Positions 36,006 to 44,980 of a stretch of 45,251 nt of DNA are shown here, in pieces. The stretch spans positions 1-45,251 of the forward strand of contig DAOVRZ010000036.1 of assembly GCA_030627905.1 (NCBI GenBank). The letters are read 5' to 3'. Positions within the stretch are counted from its first letter, which is position 1. Every line of letters starts with the position of its first letter. The translations under genes and the position numbers were made by a program. The notes below the pieces were generated by a model that did no database searches, had not been told where the DNA came from, and saw only the letters and a program-made list of their open reading frames with translations. This DNA is from JAGMES01 sp023128035. GTDB taxonomy: Bacteria > Bacillota > Halanaerobiia > DY22613.

Positions 36006-37220
36006 ATGATAAAAGATATTGTTGTGACAGGGATGGGAACATTAACTGCGATTGGAAATAATGTTGATGATTTTTGGGATGGATTGATTCAGGGTAGATA
36101 CGGAGCTGGAGAAATTACATCATTTGATATGAGCGAATATCGTCATAGTAGAGGATGTGAATTGAAAAATTTTCGTCCACAAGATCATCTTTCTCAAAAG
36201 GAATTACATAGGATGGATCGAGCTTCCATTTTAAGTGTTGTTGCAGCTAGAGAAGCAATAGCTGATGCAGGGATTGACTTAGAGAACTATCAGGGACGAA
36301 TTGGGGTTGCTATTGGAACAACTCTCTCTGGAATGATTAAAACTCAGGAATATTATCGAAAAATTTTTACTGGCAAGCAAGATCGAGTTTTAGCCTCTAA
36401 ATTATTAGAATATCCTTTGTACATTCCTGGTAATCAAGTAATCGACAAATTAGGTATTGTCGCTGAACATTTTACAGTTTCTACAGCCTGTTCTTCAGGT
36501 TTACATGCTATCGGAATTGCTACAGATTTATTGCGAGTGGGGCGTTGTGATTTGGTGATTGCAGGAGGGGTAGATCTAATATCAGAGTTAACGTTTTCTG
36601 GTTTTGAATTATTAAAAGCTTTGTCAAATGAAGATATAACACCTTTTGATCTAAATAGAAAGGGTCTATTATTGGGAGATGGTGTTGGAATTGTAGTATT
36701 AGAGAGGGAAGATTCAGCAAAGGCACGTAACGCCAATCTGTATGCAAAAATTGCTGGATATGGTTCTTCAAGTGATGCATTTCATATGACTGCACCTCAT
36801 AAAGATGCCGAAGGAATTTTCCAGTCAATGAAAATGGCTTTGAAAGATGCAAAAATGAATGTGGAAGAGATTGACTATATTAGTGCACATGGTACAGGAA
36901 CAAAACACAATGATGCTATCGAAACATTAGGGATTAAAAGATTTTTTGGTACAAGAGCATATAATATTCCAGTAAGTTCTATCAAGTCAATGATTGGTCA
37001 TACTTTAGGAGCTGCGGGAGCTATTGAGACAATTGCTGGAATTTTAACTATAAGGCATGGAATTATTTCTCCTACCATAAACTATCAAACGCCTGATCCT
37101 GACTGTGATCTAGATTATGTTCCGAATGTTGCTAGAAAGCAAAATATTAGATCATTTATGAATAACTCCTTGGGCTTTGGCGGCAATAATGCAGTTTTGA
37201 TAGTCAAGGAGGTGGGATAG
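36006..37220 (+). CDS. Beta-ketoacyl-ACP synthase, FabF-like, active (KS of pair 1)
   Basis: Thiolase-fold ketosynthase of 404 residues that elongates an acyl chain on ACP with malonyl-ACP. All catalytic residues are visible: Cys162 (STACSSG), His295 (SAHGTGT), Lys327 and His332 (IKSMIGHTLGAAG). The length suits FabF and type II PKS KS-alpha subunits. The next gene starts immediately after its stop codon and encodes a KS-like protein without the active cysteine, so the two probably form a KS/chain-length-factor heterodimer. ATG 36006 is preceded by AAAGGAG. A primary-metabolism FabF is less likely given the pairing and the surrounding operon. Confidence 0.92.
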   Translation: MIKDIVVTGMGTLTAIGNNVDDFWDGLIQGRYGAGEITSFDMSEYRHSRGCELKNFRPQDHLSQKELHRMDRASILSVVAAREAIADAGIDLENYQGRIGVAIGTTLSGMIKTQEYYRKIFTGKQDRVLASKLLEYPLYIPGNQVIDKLGIVAEHFTVSTACSSGLHAIGIATDLLRVGRCDLVIAGGVDLISELTFSGFELLKALSNEDITPFDLNRKGLLLGDGVGIVVLEREDSAKARNANLYAKIAGYGSSSDAFHMTAPHKDAEGIFQSMKMALKDAKMNVEEIDYISAHGTGTKHNDAIETLGIKRFFGTRAYNIPVSSIKSMIGHTLGAAGAIETIAGILTIRHGIISPTINYQTPDPDCDLDYVPNVARKQNIRSFMNNSLGFGGNNAVLIVKEVG

Positions 37221-38420
37221 ATGGATAAGAGATATGTGATTACTGGATTGGGAGTATTATCTCCTTTCGGAATTGGTTTAGAAACTTTTTGGCAAGGTAT
37301 CAAAGATGGGGTTTCTCCGATCAAACCAATTACTTATTTTGATGGAGAACAATATGTAACAACTGTTGCAGGACAAGTGCCAGAAATTAAAGGGAAAGAC
37401 TATAATTTTGATCGCACCTTTAACCGTTCACCGAGAATTACTAAATATTCTATTCTCGCAAGCACTTTTGCTCTACAAGATGCTGGTTTATTGGAACTTT
37501 CTGAAGAAGAGGCTAGTACAATGGGAATTTATATTGGGACGAGAAATGGTGCAACTGAGAAAACAGGTGAGTATTATAAAAAGGTTGTTGTAAAAGGGCC
37601 TTATCGTTCAAACCCATTACTATTTCAAGAGACAGTTTATAACAGTATTGCAGCTAAAATTAGTTTGCAATATAAAATTACTGGCCCAAATTATGTAACA
37701 CCGACGGGCGAAAATGCAATGATGAGTGCTTTAGATCTTGCTTTATTGCAATTACAAACAGGTCGGGTTAAGAATGCACTTGTCGGTGGAGTTGAAGAGT
37801 TTACTGAAGTAATGCATCAAGCTTATTGTCATTTAAAGATGACTGCAACTGATGATAAAAGTCGACCTTTTGATCTGAACAGCCAGGGAATCATTTTTTC
37901 AGAGGGAGCAGTAATTATGGTAATTGAAGATTTAGAAGATGCATTAGAACGTGGGGCAAATATTTATGGTGAGATTGCTTCTATTGTCGGCTTGAATGAC
38001 TATCATCAGGTGTATGGCAATGATGTAAATGGAGAATCTTTAGCTAAATGTATGCAAGAAGCTTTACAAAGAGCTAATCTAACTGAGGTTGATTGTCTTA
38101 TCACCAGTGCTAATGGTAATCCAAATATAGATCAGTTAGAATTGAAAGCAATTAAAAAAGTTTTTAAACAAATTCCGATAACAAATATTAAATCCTTGAT
38201 TGGAGAGACCAGTGGAGCTGGAGCTGCGATAAACATTGTGTCTGCTTTAATGATGATAAGAGATTGTTACATTCCTCCTATTGCTAATCTTACGGATTCT
38301 CCAGAGGGTTATGATTTTGTTATAGAACCAAGACAGACTGATGTTAATACTGTCATGATTAACTCAATTAGTTTTGGTGGTAATAATTTTTCGCTATGTA
38401 TAAAAAAATATAAAAAATAG
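37221..38420 (+). CDS. Chain-length-factor-like KS-beta (partner 1)
   Basis: Ketosynthase homologue of 399 residues that has lost catalysis. Where the active cysteine should be it reads TPTGENAM (Gly163); the first histidine is replaced by Asn298 (SANGNPN), and the second by Glu329 (IKSLIGETSGAGA). The overall fold signatures (GLGVLSPFG, SRPFDLNSQG, SFGGNNFS) remain. This is the pattern of a chain length factor in type II polyketide and aryl-polyene systems, where the KS-beta shapes the chain-length cavity. The start codon directly follows the KS stop, which favours translational coupling and 1:1 assembly. Confidence 0.88.
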   Translation: MDKRYVITGLGVLSPFGIGLETFWQGIKDGVSPIKPITYFDGEQYVTTVAGQVPEIKGKDYNFDRTFNRSPRITKYSILASTFALQDAGLLELSEEEASTMGIYIGTRNGATEKTGEYYKKVVVKGPYRSNPLLFQETVYNSIAAKISLQYKITGPNYVTPTGENAMMSALDLALLQLQTGRVKNALVGGVEEFTEVMHQAYCHLKMTATDDKSRPFDLNSQGIIFSEGAVIMVIEDLEDALERGANIYGEIASIVGLNDYHQVYGNDVNGESLAKCMQEALQRANLTEVDCLITSANGNPNIDQLELKAIKKVFKQIPITNIKSLIGETSGAGAAINIVSALMMIRDCYIPPIANLTDSPEGYDFVIEPRQTDVNTVMINSISFGGNNFSLCIKKYKK

Positions 38421-38431
38421 GAGGTAACAAT

Positions 38432-38692
38432 ATGAGTTATTCAATGGAACAAATTAAAGAAAAAATTAAGGAAATGATTATCGAGAGATTGGAACTGGAC
38501 ATTGAGCCTGAAGAGATTGAAAATGATGCGCCATTGTTTGATGAAGGTCTTGGATTGGATTCAGTTGAAGGATTGGAAATTACAGTGGGATTAGAAGAAA
38601 CTTTTGATATTCTTATTGAATCCGATGAACCTTTGACAAATGAGTTTTATTCTATCGATACACTTGCTGAATTTATTAATAGTTTATTGTAG
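38432..38692 (+). CDS. Discrete acyl carrier protein
   Basis: Acidic 86-residue carrier protein. The phosphopantetheine site is Ser44 in GLGLDSVEGLE. It differs from housekeeping AcpP (usually DSLD/E) and resembles carrier proteins of type II PKS and aryl-polyene clusters. It sits between the first KS pair and the dehydratase and probably carries the growing chain through the operon's elongation enzymes. A phosphopantetheinyl transferase must come from elsewhere. ATG 38432 has AGGAGGT upstream. Confidence 0.92.
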   Translation: MSYSMEQIKEKIKEMIIERLELDIEPEEIENDAPLFDEGLGLDSVEGLEITVGLEETFDILIESDEPLTNEFYSIDTLAEFINSLL

Positions 38693-38720
38693 GATAAAAA
38701 AATATTGAGGAGGGATAGCG

Positions 38721-39137
38721 GTGATAGATGTAAGGGAAATTATTGCCCGAATTCCACATCGCTTTCCTATGCTTCTAATTGATCGGGTTCTTGAAATAGA
38801 ACCTGGTCAAAGGGGAGTTGGGATTAAGTGTGTGTCAATTAATGAGCCATATTTTCAAGGTCATTTTCAAGATTATCCAATAGTTCCAGGAGTTTTAATC
38901 ACAGAATCGTTAGCTCAATTGGCTGCTGTTGTTTTTTCAGAAGATAATAATTCTAATGAAGATAGACCTGGTTTTTTAGCTCAAGTAAATATGCGCTATC
39001 GCCAACCAGTAAAACCTGGTGATGTCATGAAATTAGAAATTTCCTTAATAAAAAAAATGGGACGATGTTGTAAAGTAAAAGCGATAGCATCTGTAGATGA
39101 TAAGATAGTTGCAAATGGAGAAATGACATTTTCTTAA
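38721..39137 (+). CDS. FabZ-like 3-hydroxyacyl-ACP dehydratase
   Basis: Hot-dog fold protein of 138 residues. IPHRFPMLLIDRV opens the family pattern, the catalytic His48 lies in GHFQDYPIVPGVL and the catalytic Glu62 in TESLAQ, with the 14-residue spacing of FabZ. It removes water from 3-hydroxyacyl-ACP to give the trans-2-enoyl chain. As no enoyl reductase follows, repeated use would leave conjugated double bonds. The GTG start at 38721 follows GAGGAGGG by 6 nt. Confidence 0.92.
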   Translation: MIDVREIIARIPHRFPMLLIDRVLEIEPGQRGVGIKCVSINEPYFQGHFQDYPIVPGVLITESLAQLAAVVFSEDNNSNEDRPGFLAQVNMRYRQPVKPGDVMKLEISLIKKMGRCCKVKAIASVDDKIVANGEMTFS

Positions 39138-39154
39138 TCCTAGGGGGGGAAAAG

Positions 39155-39904
39155 TTGGTGCAAGATTTAAAAGATAAAATCATTTTAATTACAGGTGGAT
39201 CGCGTGGAATCGGGAGAGCAATAGCAATTCAATTTGCAAAAGCTGGGAGTCTAGTTATTATAAATTATAATTCTAATGAAAAAGCTGCAAATGAAACTTT
39301 AAATGAGGTTATTAGATTAGGTAGAAAAGGAGAAATTTATCAAACTTCAGTGGCAAATAATAATGAAGTAAAAGAAATGTTTAAATATTTAAGAAAAAAG
39401 TATAAAAAAATTGATGTCTTAGTTAATAATGCAGGAGTAAATCGGGATAATTTGGCTGCAATGATGACTAATGATCAGTGGAATCAGGTTATTGATACAA
39501 ATTTGAATGGATTATTTTATTGTTGCCGTGGGGTTTTAAAAATGATGATTGGTAAAAAATCAGGTTCAATAATTAATTTAACTTCTTTATCGGGTCTTGC
39601 TGGTAAAGCAGGACAAACGAATTATAGTGCTTCCAAAGGTGGAATTATTGGTTATACAAAAGCATTAGCTAAAGAAGTTGGAAGATACGGGATTCGGGTG
39701 AATGCTATTGCACCTGGGTTGATAGATACAGATATGATAAGAGATATACCTGAAGAAATACTTAAGCATCATGAAGAAAATATTCCTATAGGTCGTTTGG
39801 GTAAACCAGAAGAGGTTGCAAATGTAGCATTATTCTTGGCATCTGATCTTTCGAGTTATATTACTGGTCATGTCTTGAATGTGAGCGGAGGGGAATATAC
39901 GTAG
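39155..39904 (+). CDS. FabG-like 3-oxoacyl-ACP reductase
   Basis: Short-chain dehydrogenase of 249 residues with the NADPH-binding GGSRGIGRA, the NNAGVNRD motif and the catalytic Ser144, Tyr157 and Lys161 (NYSASKGG). It reduces the 3-oxoacyl-ACP formed by the ketosynthases. Start is TTG 39155 or GTG 39158; the latter lies 8 nt from the G-rich Shine-Dalgarno and is equally likely. It is tightly packed between the dehydratase (17 nt) and the second ketosynthase (16 nt). Confidence 0.93.
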   Translation: MVQDLKDKIILITGGSRGIGRAIAIQFAKAGSLVIINYNSNEKAANETLNEVIRLGRKGEIYQTSVANNNEVKEMFKYLRKKYKKIDVLVNNAGVNRDNLAAMMTNDQWNQVIDTNLNGLFYCCRGVLKMMIGKKSGSIINLTSLSGLAGKAGQTNYSASKGGIIGYTKALAKEVGRYGIRVNAIAPGLIDTDMIRDIPEEILKHHEENIPIGRLGKPEEVANVALFLASDLSSYITGHVLNVSGGEYT

Positions 39905-39920
39905 TTTTGGAGGGATCAAT

Positions 39921-41126
39921 TTGAAAGAGAGAGTGGTAATTACTGGTATTGGGATTGTCTCTGCATTAGGATTGAATAAAGAAGCATTTCTTAAGGGTTT
40001 AAAAGAAGGACATACAGGAATTCAAGAGATTACCCTTTTCGATACAGAAGAATTATTTCCAACAGGTGGTCAAGTCCAAAATTTACAAGAAGATGAAGGA
40101 AATAAAGATAGGGCATCGATCATGTTGGAAATGGCTTTAAAGGAAGCTTTAGCTGAAAGTAGGCTTACTGCTGAATCAGGAATCCGTATTGGTGTTGTTA
40201 TTGGATCTGCTCAAGGTGGCCTAAGAAGTGGTGAAAAAATTCAATATCTAAGTATGACAGAAGAAAAAATTGATGATGACTTATGGAGAGAGTATCCTCT
40301 TAATAGATTATTACATTATGTCAAATCTGAAATTTCGATTACTGGCCCAGCCCTTGTAATTAGCAATGCCTGCGTTTCGAGTACTATGGCATTAGGGGTT
40401 GCAATAGACGCTATCAATGATGATCTTTGTGATGTGATGATCGTAGGTGGAGTAGATACTATGTCGAGGTTTGTAGCTGCTGGTTTTAATTCGTTGAAAG
40501 CTGTAACAAATAATCTTTGTCGACCATTTGATCGTGAACGAGAGGGAATGATGCCAGGTGAAGGCGCAGGTGTTTTGATTGTTGAGCGTGAAGATTTGGC
40601 GAAAAAACGCAATAAAGGATATTGTATTGAGTTGGCAGGGTATGGATCTGCTGCTGATGCAGTACATATGACAGCACCTGATCGTGAAGGTAGAGGTGCA
40701 ATGTTAGCAGTTAAGATGGCACTTAGAGAAGCATCATTGGAGCCTGGTGAGATAGATTATATAATTCCACATGGGACAGGCACAGTATATAATGACAAAA
40801 TGGAGTTAGTGGCATTAGAAAAAGTTTTTGGCCCTAATATTGCTGATAAGCCAATGAGTTCAATAAAATCTACTACTGGTCATGCAATGGGTGCTTCTGG
40901 GATAATTTCTACTATTGCAGGAGTTTTGGCAATAGAAAATTCCTTTTTACCAAGTAATTTAAATTTTACAACTCCTGATGTAGATTTTCCTAATGTTAAT
41001 ATAGTTAAAGCCCCAGGTCAAACCTATAAGATTGACAATGTTTTAGTGATGACATCTGCTTTTGGAGGAAGCAATGCAGTGGCTATAATAAAGCGAATAA
41101 AAGAATCAAGAGGGGATCAGTTATGA
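39921..41126 (+). CDS. Beta-ketoacyl-ACP synthase, active (KS of pair 2)
   Basis: Second intact ketosynthase, 401 residues. Catalytic residues: Cys151 (SNACVSS), His284 (PHGTGT) and His321 (SIKSTTGHAMGASG). It differs clearly from the first KS, for example around the active cysteine, so the two are not recent duplicates. TTG 39921 is the start, 6 nt after GGAGGG. Its stop overlaps the next start as ATGA, coupling it to a divergent KS-like partner. A second KS pair may start the chain, extend a different length range, or make a second acyl group. Confidence 0.9.
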   Translation: MKERVVITGIGIVSALGLNKEAFLKGLKEGHTGIQEITLFDTEELFPTGGQVQNLQEDEGNKDRASIMLEMALKEALAESRLTAESGIRIGVVIGSAQGGLRSGEKIQYLSMTEEKIDDDLWREYPLNRLLHYVKSEISITGPALVISNACVSSTMALGVAIDAINDDLCDVMIVGGVDTMSRFVAAGFNSLKAVTNNLCRPFDREREGMMPGEGAGVLIVEREDLAKKRNKGYCIELAGYGSAADAVHMTAPDREGRGAMLAVKMALREASLEPGEIDYIIPHGTGTVYNDKMELVALEKVFGPNIADKPMSSIKSTTGHAMGASGIISTIAGVLAIENSFLPSNLNFTTPDVDFPNVNIVKAPGQTYKIDNVLVMTSAFGGSNAVAIIKRIKESRGDQL

Positions 41127-42154
41127 AGAGATATGTAATAAGTGGAGCAGGTGTTGTTTCTAAATTTGGAATTGGTAGAGAGAGTTTTCAAAAAAATATT
41201 TGCTTAGATCAGAGTAAGGAATTGTATACAGAAAAAGTTCTGAAAGATACATTGAAGGGAATGAAAAAAGAAATTACAGATTATGATCTTTCAGGTTGGG
41301 GTGGAATGGATGAACTTACTAGATATGCAGTAATCGCTTCACTATTAGCAGTACAAGATGCTGAAATTGATCTTTCTTCAGTTAACCCAGAAGAGATTGG
41401 AATATTTTTTGGAACAGTTTTCGGATGTTTAGAGAGCAATGTGAAATTTAATAAAAAACTGATAACATCTTCTCCTCGTTATGTAAGTAGGCTAACTTTT
41501 TGCAATACTGTTTCAAATGCCGCTATTGGACATATAGGTTTAATTCTTGGAGCAAAAGGAGTTCATACTACGTGTGTTTCTGGTGGACTTTATCCTTTAA
41601 TTTATGGTATTCAACAACTGAAAGCTGGACGGATTAAAATTGGATTTATTGGTGGAATGGAAAAGCTGAGCCCTATCGTTATCCAAGGGATGGAGCAGTT
41701 GGAAATAGGTAATTTTTTTCAAGATGGAGCAGGAACATTAGTTATTGAGAGTTTGACAGATTGTCAGAAAAGAAATGGAAATATACTTGCAGAAGTTGTA
41801 AGTTATGGTGTGGGTTCTGATTTTACAGAAAGCATGAAAGAGGCTTTTAAAAGAGCAGATTGCACTCCTGAAGAAATTGCATGGTTAGTTCCTCATGCAT
41901 ATGGTTCAAAATGGGACAAAGATGAAGAGAATAGTATTATGGAGATTTTTGAGAGTAAAAATTCTACTCCAATTATCTATTCGCTTAAAGAAAAGATAGG
42001 TGAGCCCTTAGGTGTTGGCTTGAGTATGAGTATTATTAGTGTACTACCTAAAATGGCAGATTCAGAATTAGTTATGATTAATTCAGCCTCTTATGACTCC
42101 ACTTCAAAAGGCACAATTATTTTAAGAAAATTTGTGTCCAACAAGGAGGTTTAA
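41123..42154 (+). CDS. Divergent KS-like protein (partner 2), partly conserved active site
   Basis: Short KS homologue of 343 residues against about 400 usual. It retains Cys151 (HTTCVSGG) and His258 (PHAYGSKWD), but the lysine-linked second histidine is Glu294 (KEKIGEPLG), as in chain length factors. It overlaps the preceding KS by 4 nt (ATGA) and probably forms a heterodimer with it. Whether it is a degenerate chain length factor or keeps some acyl-transfer function, such as priming, cannot be told from sequence. Many insertions of the KS fold are shortened. Confidence 0.8.
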   Translation: MKRYVISGAGVVSKFGIGRESFQKNICLDQSKELYTEKVLKDTLKGMKKEITDYDLSGWGGMDELTRYAVIASLLAVQDAEIDLSSVNPEEIGIFFGTVFGCLESNVKFNKKLITSSPRYVSRLTFCNTVSNAAIGHIGLILGAKGVHTTCVSGGLYPLIYGIQQLKAGRIKIGFIGGMEKLSPIVIQGMEQLEIGNFFQDGAGTLVIESLTDCQKRNGNILAEVVSYGVGSDFTESMKEAFKRADCTPEEIAWLVPHAYGSKWDKDEENSIMEIFESKNSTPIIYSLKEKIGEPLGVGLSMSIISVLPKMADSELVMINSASYDSTSKGTIILRKFVSNKEV

Positions 42155-42158
42155 AACT

Positions 42159-42545
42159 ATGGAGGCTTCTGTTAAAGTTCATGTAAGGTATAGTGAGACA
42201 GATCAGATGGGTGTTGTTTATCATGGTAATTATTTTCCATGGTTTGATCTTGCTAGATTTGAAATTTTAAAAAAGTGTGGTATTGATATAAAAGAGTTAG
42301 AGGAAAATGGAATTTTAATGCCAGTTATTAATGTGGAATGTAAATATAAAAAATCTGCAAAATTTGATGATGACTTAATTATTGAAGCTAAGGCAGATAC
42401 AAGTTTCAGTAATCAATTAGTAGTCAATTTTAAAGTGATTAGAGAAAAAGATAAAGCAATTTTAGCAGAAGCAAAAACAAGATCTATTTTTACAAATCGA
42501 AAAAATCAAGTTATACATAAGAAAATTTTTAAAAATGTGAGGTGA
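42159..42545 (+). CDS. YbgC/4HBT-type acyl thioesterase
   Basis: Hot-dog thioesterase of 129 residues with the 4-hydroxybenzoyl-CoA thioesterase signature: Asp15 in SETDQMGVVYHGNYF, followed by Tyr21-His22 and WFDLARFEIL. Such enzymes hydrolyse acyl-CoA or acyl-ACP thioesters. In this operon it is well placed to release the free acid that the acyl-AMP ligase of NRPS1 needs. ATG 42159 is the start, 8 nt after AGGAGGT; the frame is open upstream but overlaps the previous gene. Substrate choice is an inference from context. Confidence 0.88.
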   Translation: MEASVKVHVRYSETDQMGVVYHGNYFPWFDLARFEILKKCGIDIKELEENGILMPVINVECKYKKSAKFDDDLIIEAKADTSFSNQLVVNFKVIREKDKAILAEAKTRSIFTNRKNQVIHKKIFKNVR

Positions 42546-42551
42546 GTAAAG

Positions 42552-43856
42552 ATGAAACTTACCGAGAAAGAGTTTATGAGTCGAGAAAAAATATATCAAA
42601 TGCAAGAAGCTTTAGTATTACAAACGATAAATTATACATATCAAAATTCTAAATTTTATCGTGAACTTTATGATAATCAAGATATTGAAAAAGCAGATAT
42701 CAAATCATTAGAAGATATTAGAAAGTTGCCTTTTACCAATAAAAAAGATATTCAGGAACGAAATATGGATTTTTTCTGTGTATCTAACTCCCAAATCGTA
42801 GATATTGTATCGACAAGTGGTACCACAGGTATGCCAGTTCTCTTTCCACTTACTCGTTCTGATCTAGATCGTTTAGCATTAAATGAAGCACTTAGTTTTT
42901 CCTGTATTAATGCTAACAATGAGGATTTGTTTCAGATTATGGTGAACATGGGGAATCTATTTATGGCAGGTTTAGCTTATTATCTTGGCCTAGTTAAATT
43001 AGGAGCAACTACCTACCGAATTGGTGCAGGTAAGACTCAGCGTCAATTGTTTTTGTTAAATAGTTTGCGACCTAACGGACTTGTTTCAGTTCCATCTTTT
43101 CTCCTTAAGCTGAGAGAAGCAGGTATTGAGCAAGGCATAGATGTAAAAGAATTTGGATTAGAAAAAATAGTTCTTATTGGTGAGACTATTTTAGATACTG
43201 ATTTAAAGTTAAATCGATTAGGGAAAAAGATTGAAGATTTATGGGGGGTAAGACCATTTTCTAGTTTTGGAAGTACAGAAATGGCTGGATCATTTGCAGA
43301 ATGTACTGCGCATCAAGGTTTGCATAATCATCCTGAATTGCTCTATTTTGAAATTATTGATGAAAATGAAGAGCTAGTTCCTGATGGAAATTTGGGTGAA
43401 CTTGTGATAACTATCTTGCAAAATCAAGGTATGCCTTTAGTTCGCTATAAGACGGGAGATATTACTTTTAAAATAACTGGTAAATGTGATTGTGGGCGGA
43501 ATACGGAGAGGCTTGGCCCGGTAATTGGACGGAAACATCAAATGATAAAATGCAAAGGCACAAAATTATACCCGGGCCAAATTGAAAAAGCACTTATGGC
43601 GTTTGATGAGATTAATAATTATATAATTGAAGTCAGTACAGGAAAAGAGTTTTCAGATGAAATTAAACTAAAACTAGGGGTAAAAAAATCAGATGAGAGT
43701 TTGATTAAAAAAGTTAAAGAATATGTCAATGCGCTTGGTCGTGTTACTCCTGAGATTGAACTATATGATGCGCATATTATAGAAGAACTTTTATTTAAAG
43801 GTGATAGTCGAAAGGCAAAAACATTTATCGATCTTAGAGATAAGATAGATTATTAG
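42552..43856 (+). CDS. PaaK-like adenylate-forming ligase
   Basis: Adenylate-forming enzyme of 434 residues in the phenylacetate-CoA ligase family. The ATP-binding loop is STSGTTGMPV (88-97), later motifs are SSFGSTEMAG, YKTGDI and IGRKHQMIKCKGTKLYP. The C-terminal domain is the compact PaaK type. A CxC-containing turn (GKCDCGRNTERLG) is usual in this family. It should activate a carboxylic acid as AMP ester and pass it to CoA or a carrier protein. An aromatic acid used as PKS starter, as in aryl polyenes, is an attractive but unproven substrate; the acyl product itself is another. Confidence 0.87.
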   Translation: MKLTEKEFMSREKIYQMQEALVLQTINYTYQNSKFYRELYDNQDIEKADIKSLEDIRKLPFTNKKDIQERNMDFFCVSNSQIVDIVSTSGTTGMPVLFPLTRSDLDRLALNEALSFSCINANNEDLFQIMVNMGNLFMAGLAYYLGLVKLGATTYRIGAGKTQRQLFLLNSLRPNGLVSVPSFLLKLREAGIEQGIDVKEFGLEKIVLIGETILDTDLKLNRLGKKIEDLWGVRPFSSFGSTEMAGSFAECTAHQGLHNHPELLYFEIIDENEELVPDGNLGELVITILQNQGMPLVRYKTGDITFKITGKCDCGRNTERLGPVIGRKHQMIKCKGTKLYPGQIEKALMAFDEINNYIIEVSTGKEFSDEIKLKLGVKKSDESLIKKVKEYVNALGRVTPEIELYDAHIIEELLFKGDSRKAKTFIDLRDKIDY

Positions 43857-43870
43857 AAAGGAGTAGTAAA

Positions 43871-44962
43871 ATGAGTTGTGGAACGCAAATAAAGCAAAAT
43901 GGGAGAATAATTGGTTTAGATTTTTCAAAAAAAGAGATTGATGCTGCTAGAAGAGAAAATAAAATTTTAACTTTGGATCTCGAGTTAAGCAGAAAGTGTA
44001 ATTTAAGATGTATATATTGCTATGCAGATTCAGGAATAGCTCCATCTAATGAGATTACTTTTGATGAAATTAAAGATGTAATAGATCAAGGGATTCAGCT
44101 TGGAATAAAAAAGGTGTCTATTGTTGGTGGTGGAGAACCTTTAATTTATCCACATTTTTTTGAGCTTATAGAATTTATAAATAGTCGTGGGTTAGAACAG
44201 ATTGTTTTTACAAATGGGCTTTCAATAACAAGAGAATTAGCAAAAAAACTTAAAGAGTATCAGGTTTCAGTAGTTATGAAAATGAATAGTTTTAAAGAAG
44301 ATGTTCAAGATTTTTTAGCTGGAGGTAAGCATGTATTAAGCAAAATTATGGCAGGATATGAGATATTGCGAGAGGAAGGCTTTTTAGATGATGATAATTT
44401 GACATTAGGTATAGAGACTGTAATCTGCAAACAAAATATTGATGAACTACCAACAATCTGGCGTTGGGCAAGAGAGCGAGGAATAATTCCTTATTTTGAA
44501 ATGTTAACTATGCAAGGTCGTGCAAAAGAATATAATCTGGCTGTGCCGATTGAAGAAATAAAAGAACTTTTTGAAACATTGCTTGAAATTGATAAAGAAT
44601 TTGGTTTTGAGTGGTTTCCAAAACCTCCTATCGCAGGTTTGACATGTCAACGTAATTATTATGCTATATTATTAACCTCATTAGGAAAAATTCAACCATG
44701 CACTGGTATTGATATTGAAGTTGGAGATATTCGCAAACAACCATTAAAAGAAATTATTGAAAACTCAGAGGTGTTAAATAATCTTCGTAATATGCCAGAT
44801 TCACTAAAAGGTCCTTGTGGTAGTTGTGAACATAATGTACAGTGTTATGGTTGCCGTGGTTCTGCATATAATCTAACTGGTGACTATTTAGCAACTGACC
44901 CTTTATGTTGGTATCATGATGTTGAAGTGGAAAATTGCAAAACAATGGAATGTGTGAAATAA
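43871..44962 (+). CDS. Radical SAM/SPASM domain protein
   Basis: Protein of 363 residues. The radical SAM cluster motif is CNLRCIYC (Cys43, Cys47, Cys50), followed by the SAM-binding GGGEPL. The C-terminal SPASM region has seven cysteines (259, 277, 316, 319, 325, 328, 346) able to bind two further [4Fe-4S] clusters. SPASM enzymes commonly modify peptides or carry out dehydrogenations. As last gene of the operon, 14 nt after the ligase, it may make the acid used by that ligase or modify the lipopeptide. It lacks an N-terminal peptide-recognition domain and no precursor-peptide gene is seen, so a ribosomal peptide role is unlikely. Confidence 0.88.
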   Translation: MSCGTQIKQNGRIIGLDFSKKEIDAARRENKILTLDLELSRKCNLRCIYCYADSGIAPSNEITFDEIKDVIDQGIQLGIKKVSIVGGGEPLIYPHFFELIEFINSRGLEQIVFTNGLSITRELAKKLKEYQVSVVMKMNSFKEDVQDFLAGGKHVLSKIMAGYEILREEGFLDDDNLTLGIETVICKQNIDELPTIWRWARERGIIPYFEMLTMQGRAKEYNLAVPIEEIKELFETLLEIDKEFGFEWFPKPPIAGLTCQRNYYAILLTSLGKIQPCTGIDIEVGDIRKQPLKEIIENSEVLNNLRNMPDSLKGPCGSCEHNVQCYGCRGSAYNLTGDYLATDPLCWYHDVEVENCKTMECVK

Positions 44963-44980
44963 ATATTTGTAATCTACAGT

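Noticed and set aside
36434..36852. Overlapping minus-strand frames opposite the first ketosynthase
   Set aside because: They mirror the conserved KS codons; similar shadows occur opposite the second ketosynthase.
43871..44962. RiPP system built around the SPASM enzyme
   Set aside because: No short precursor-peptide gene or peptide-recognition domain is seen, and the gene is embedded in the PKS/NRPS operon.
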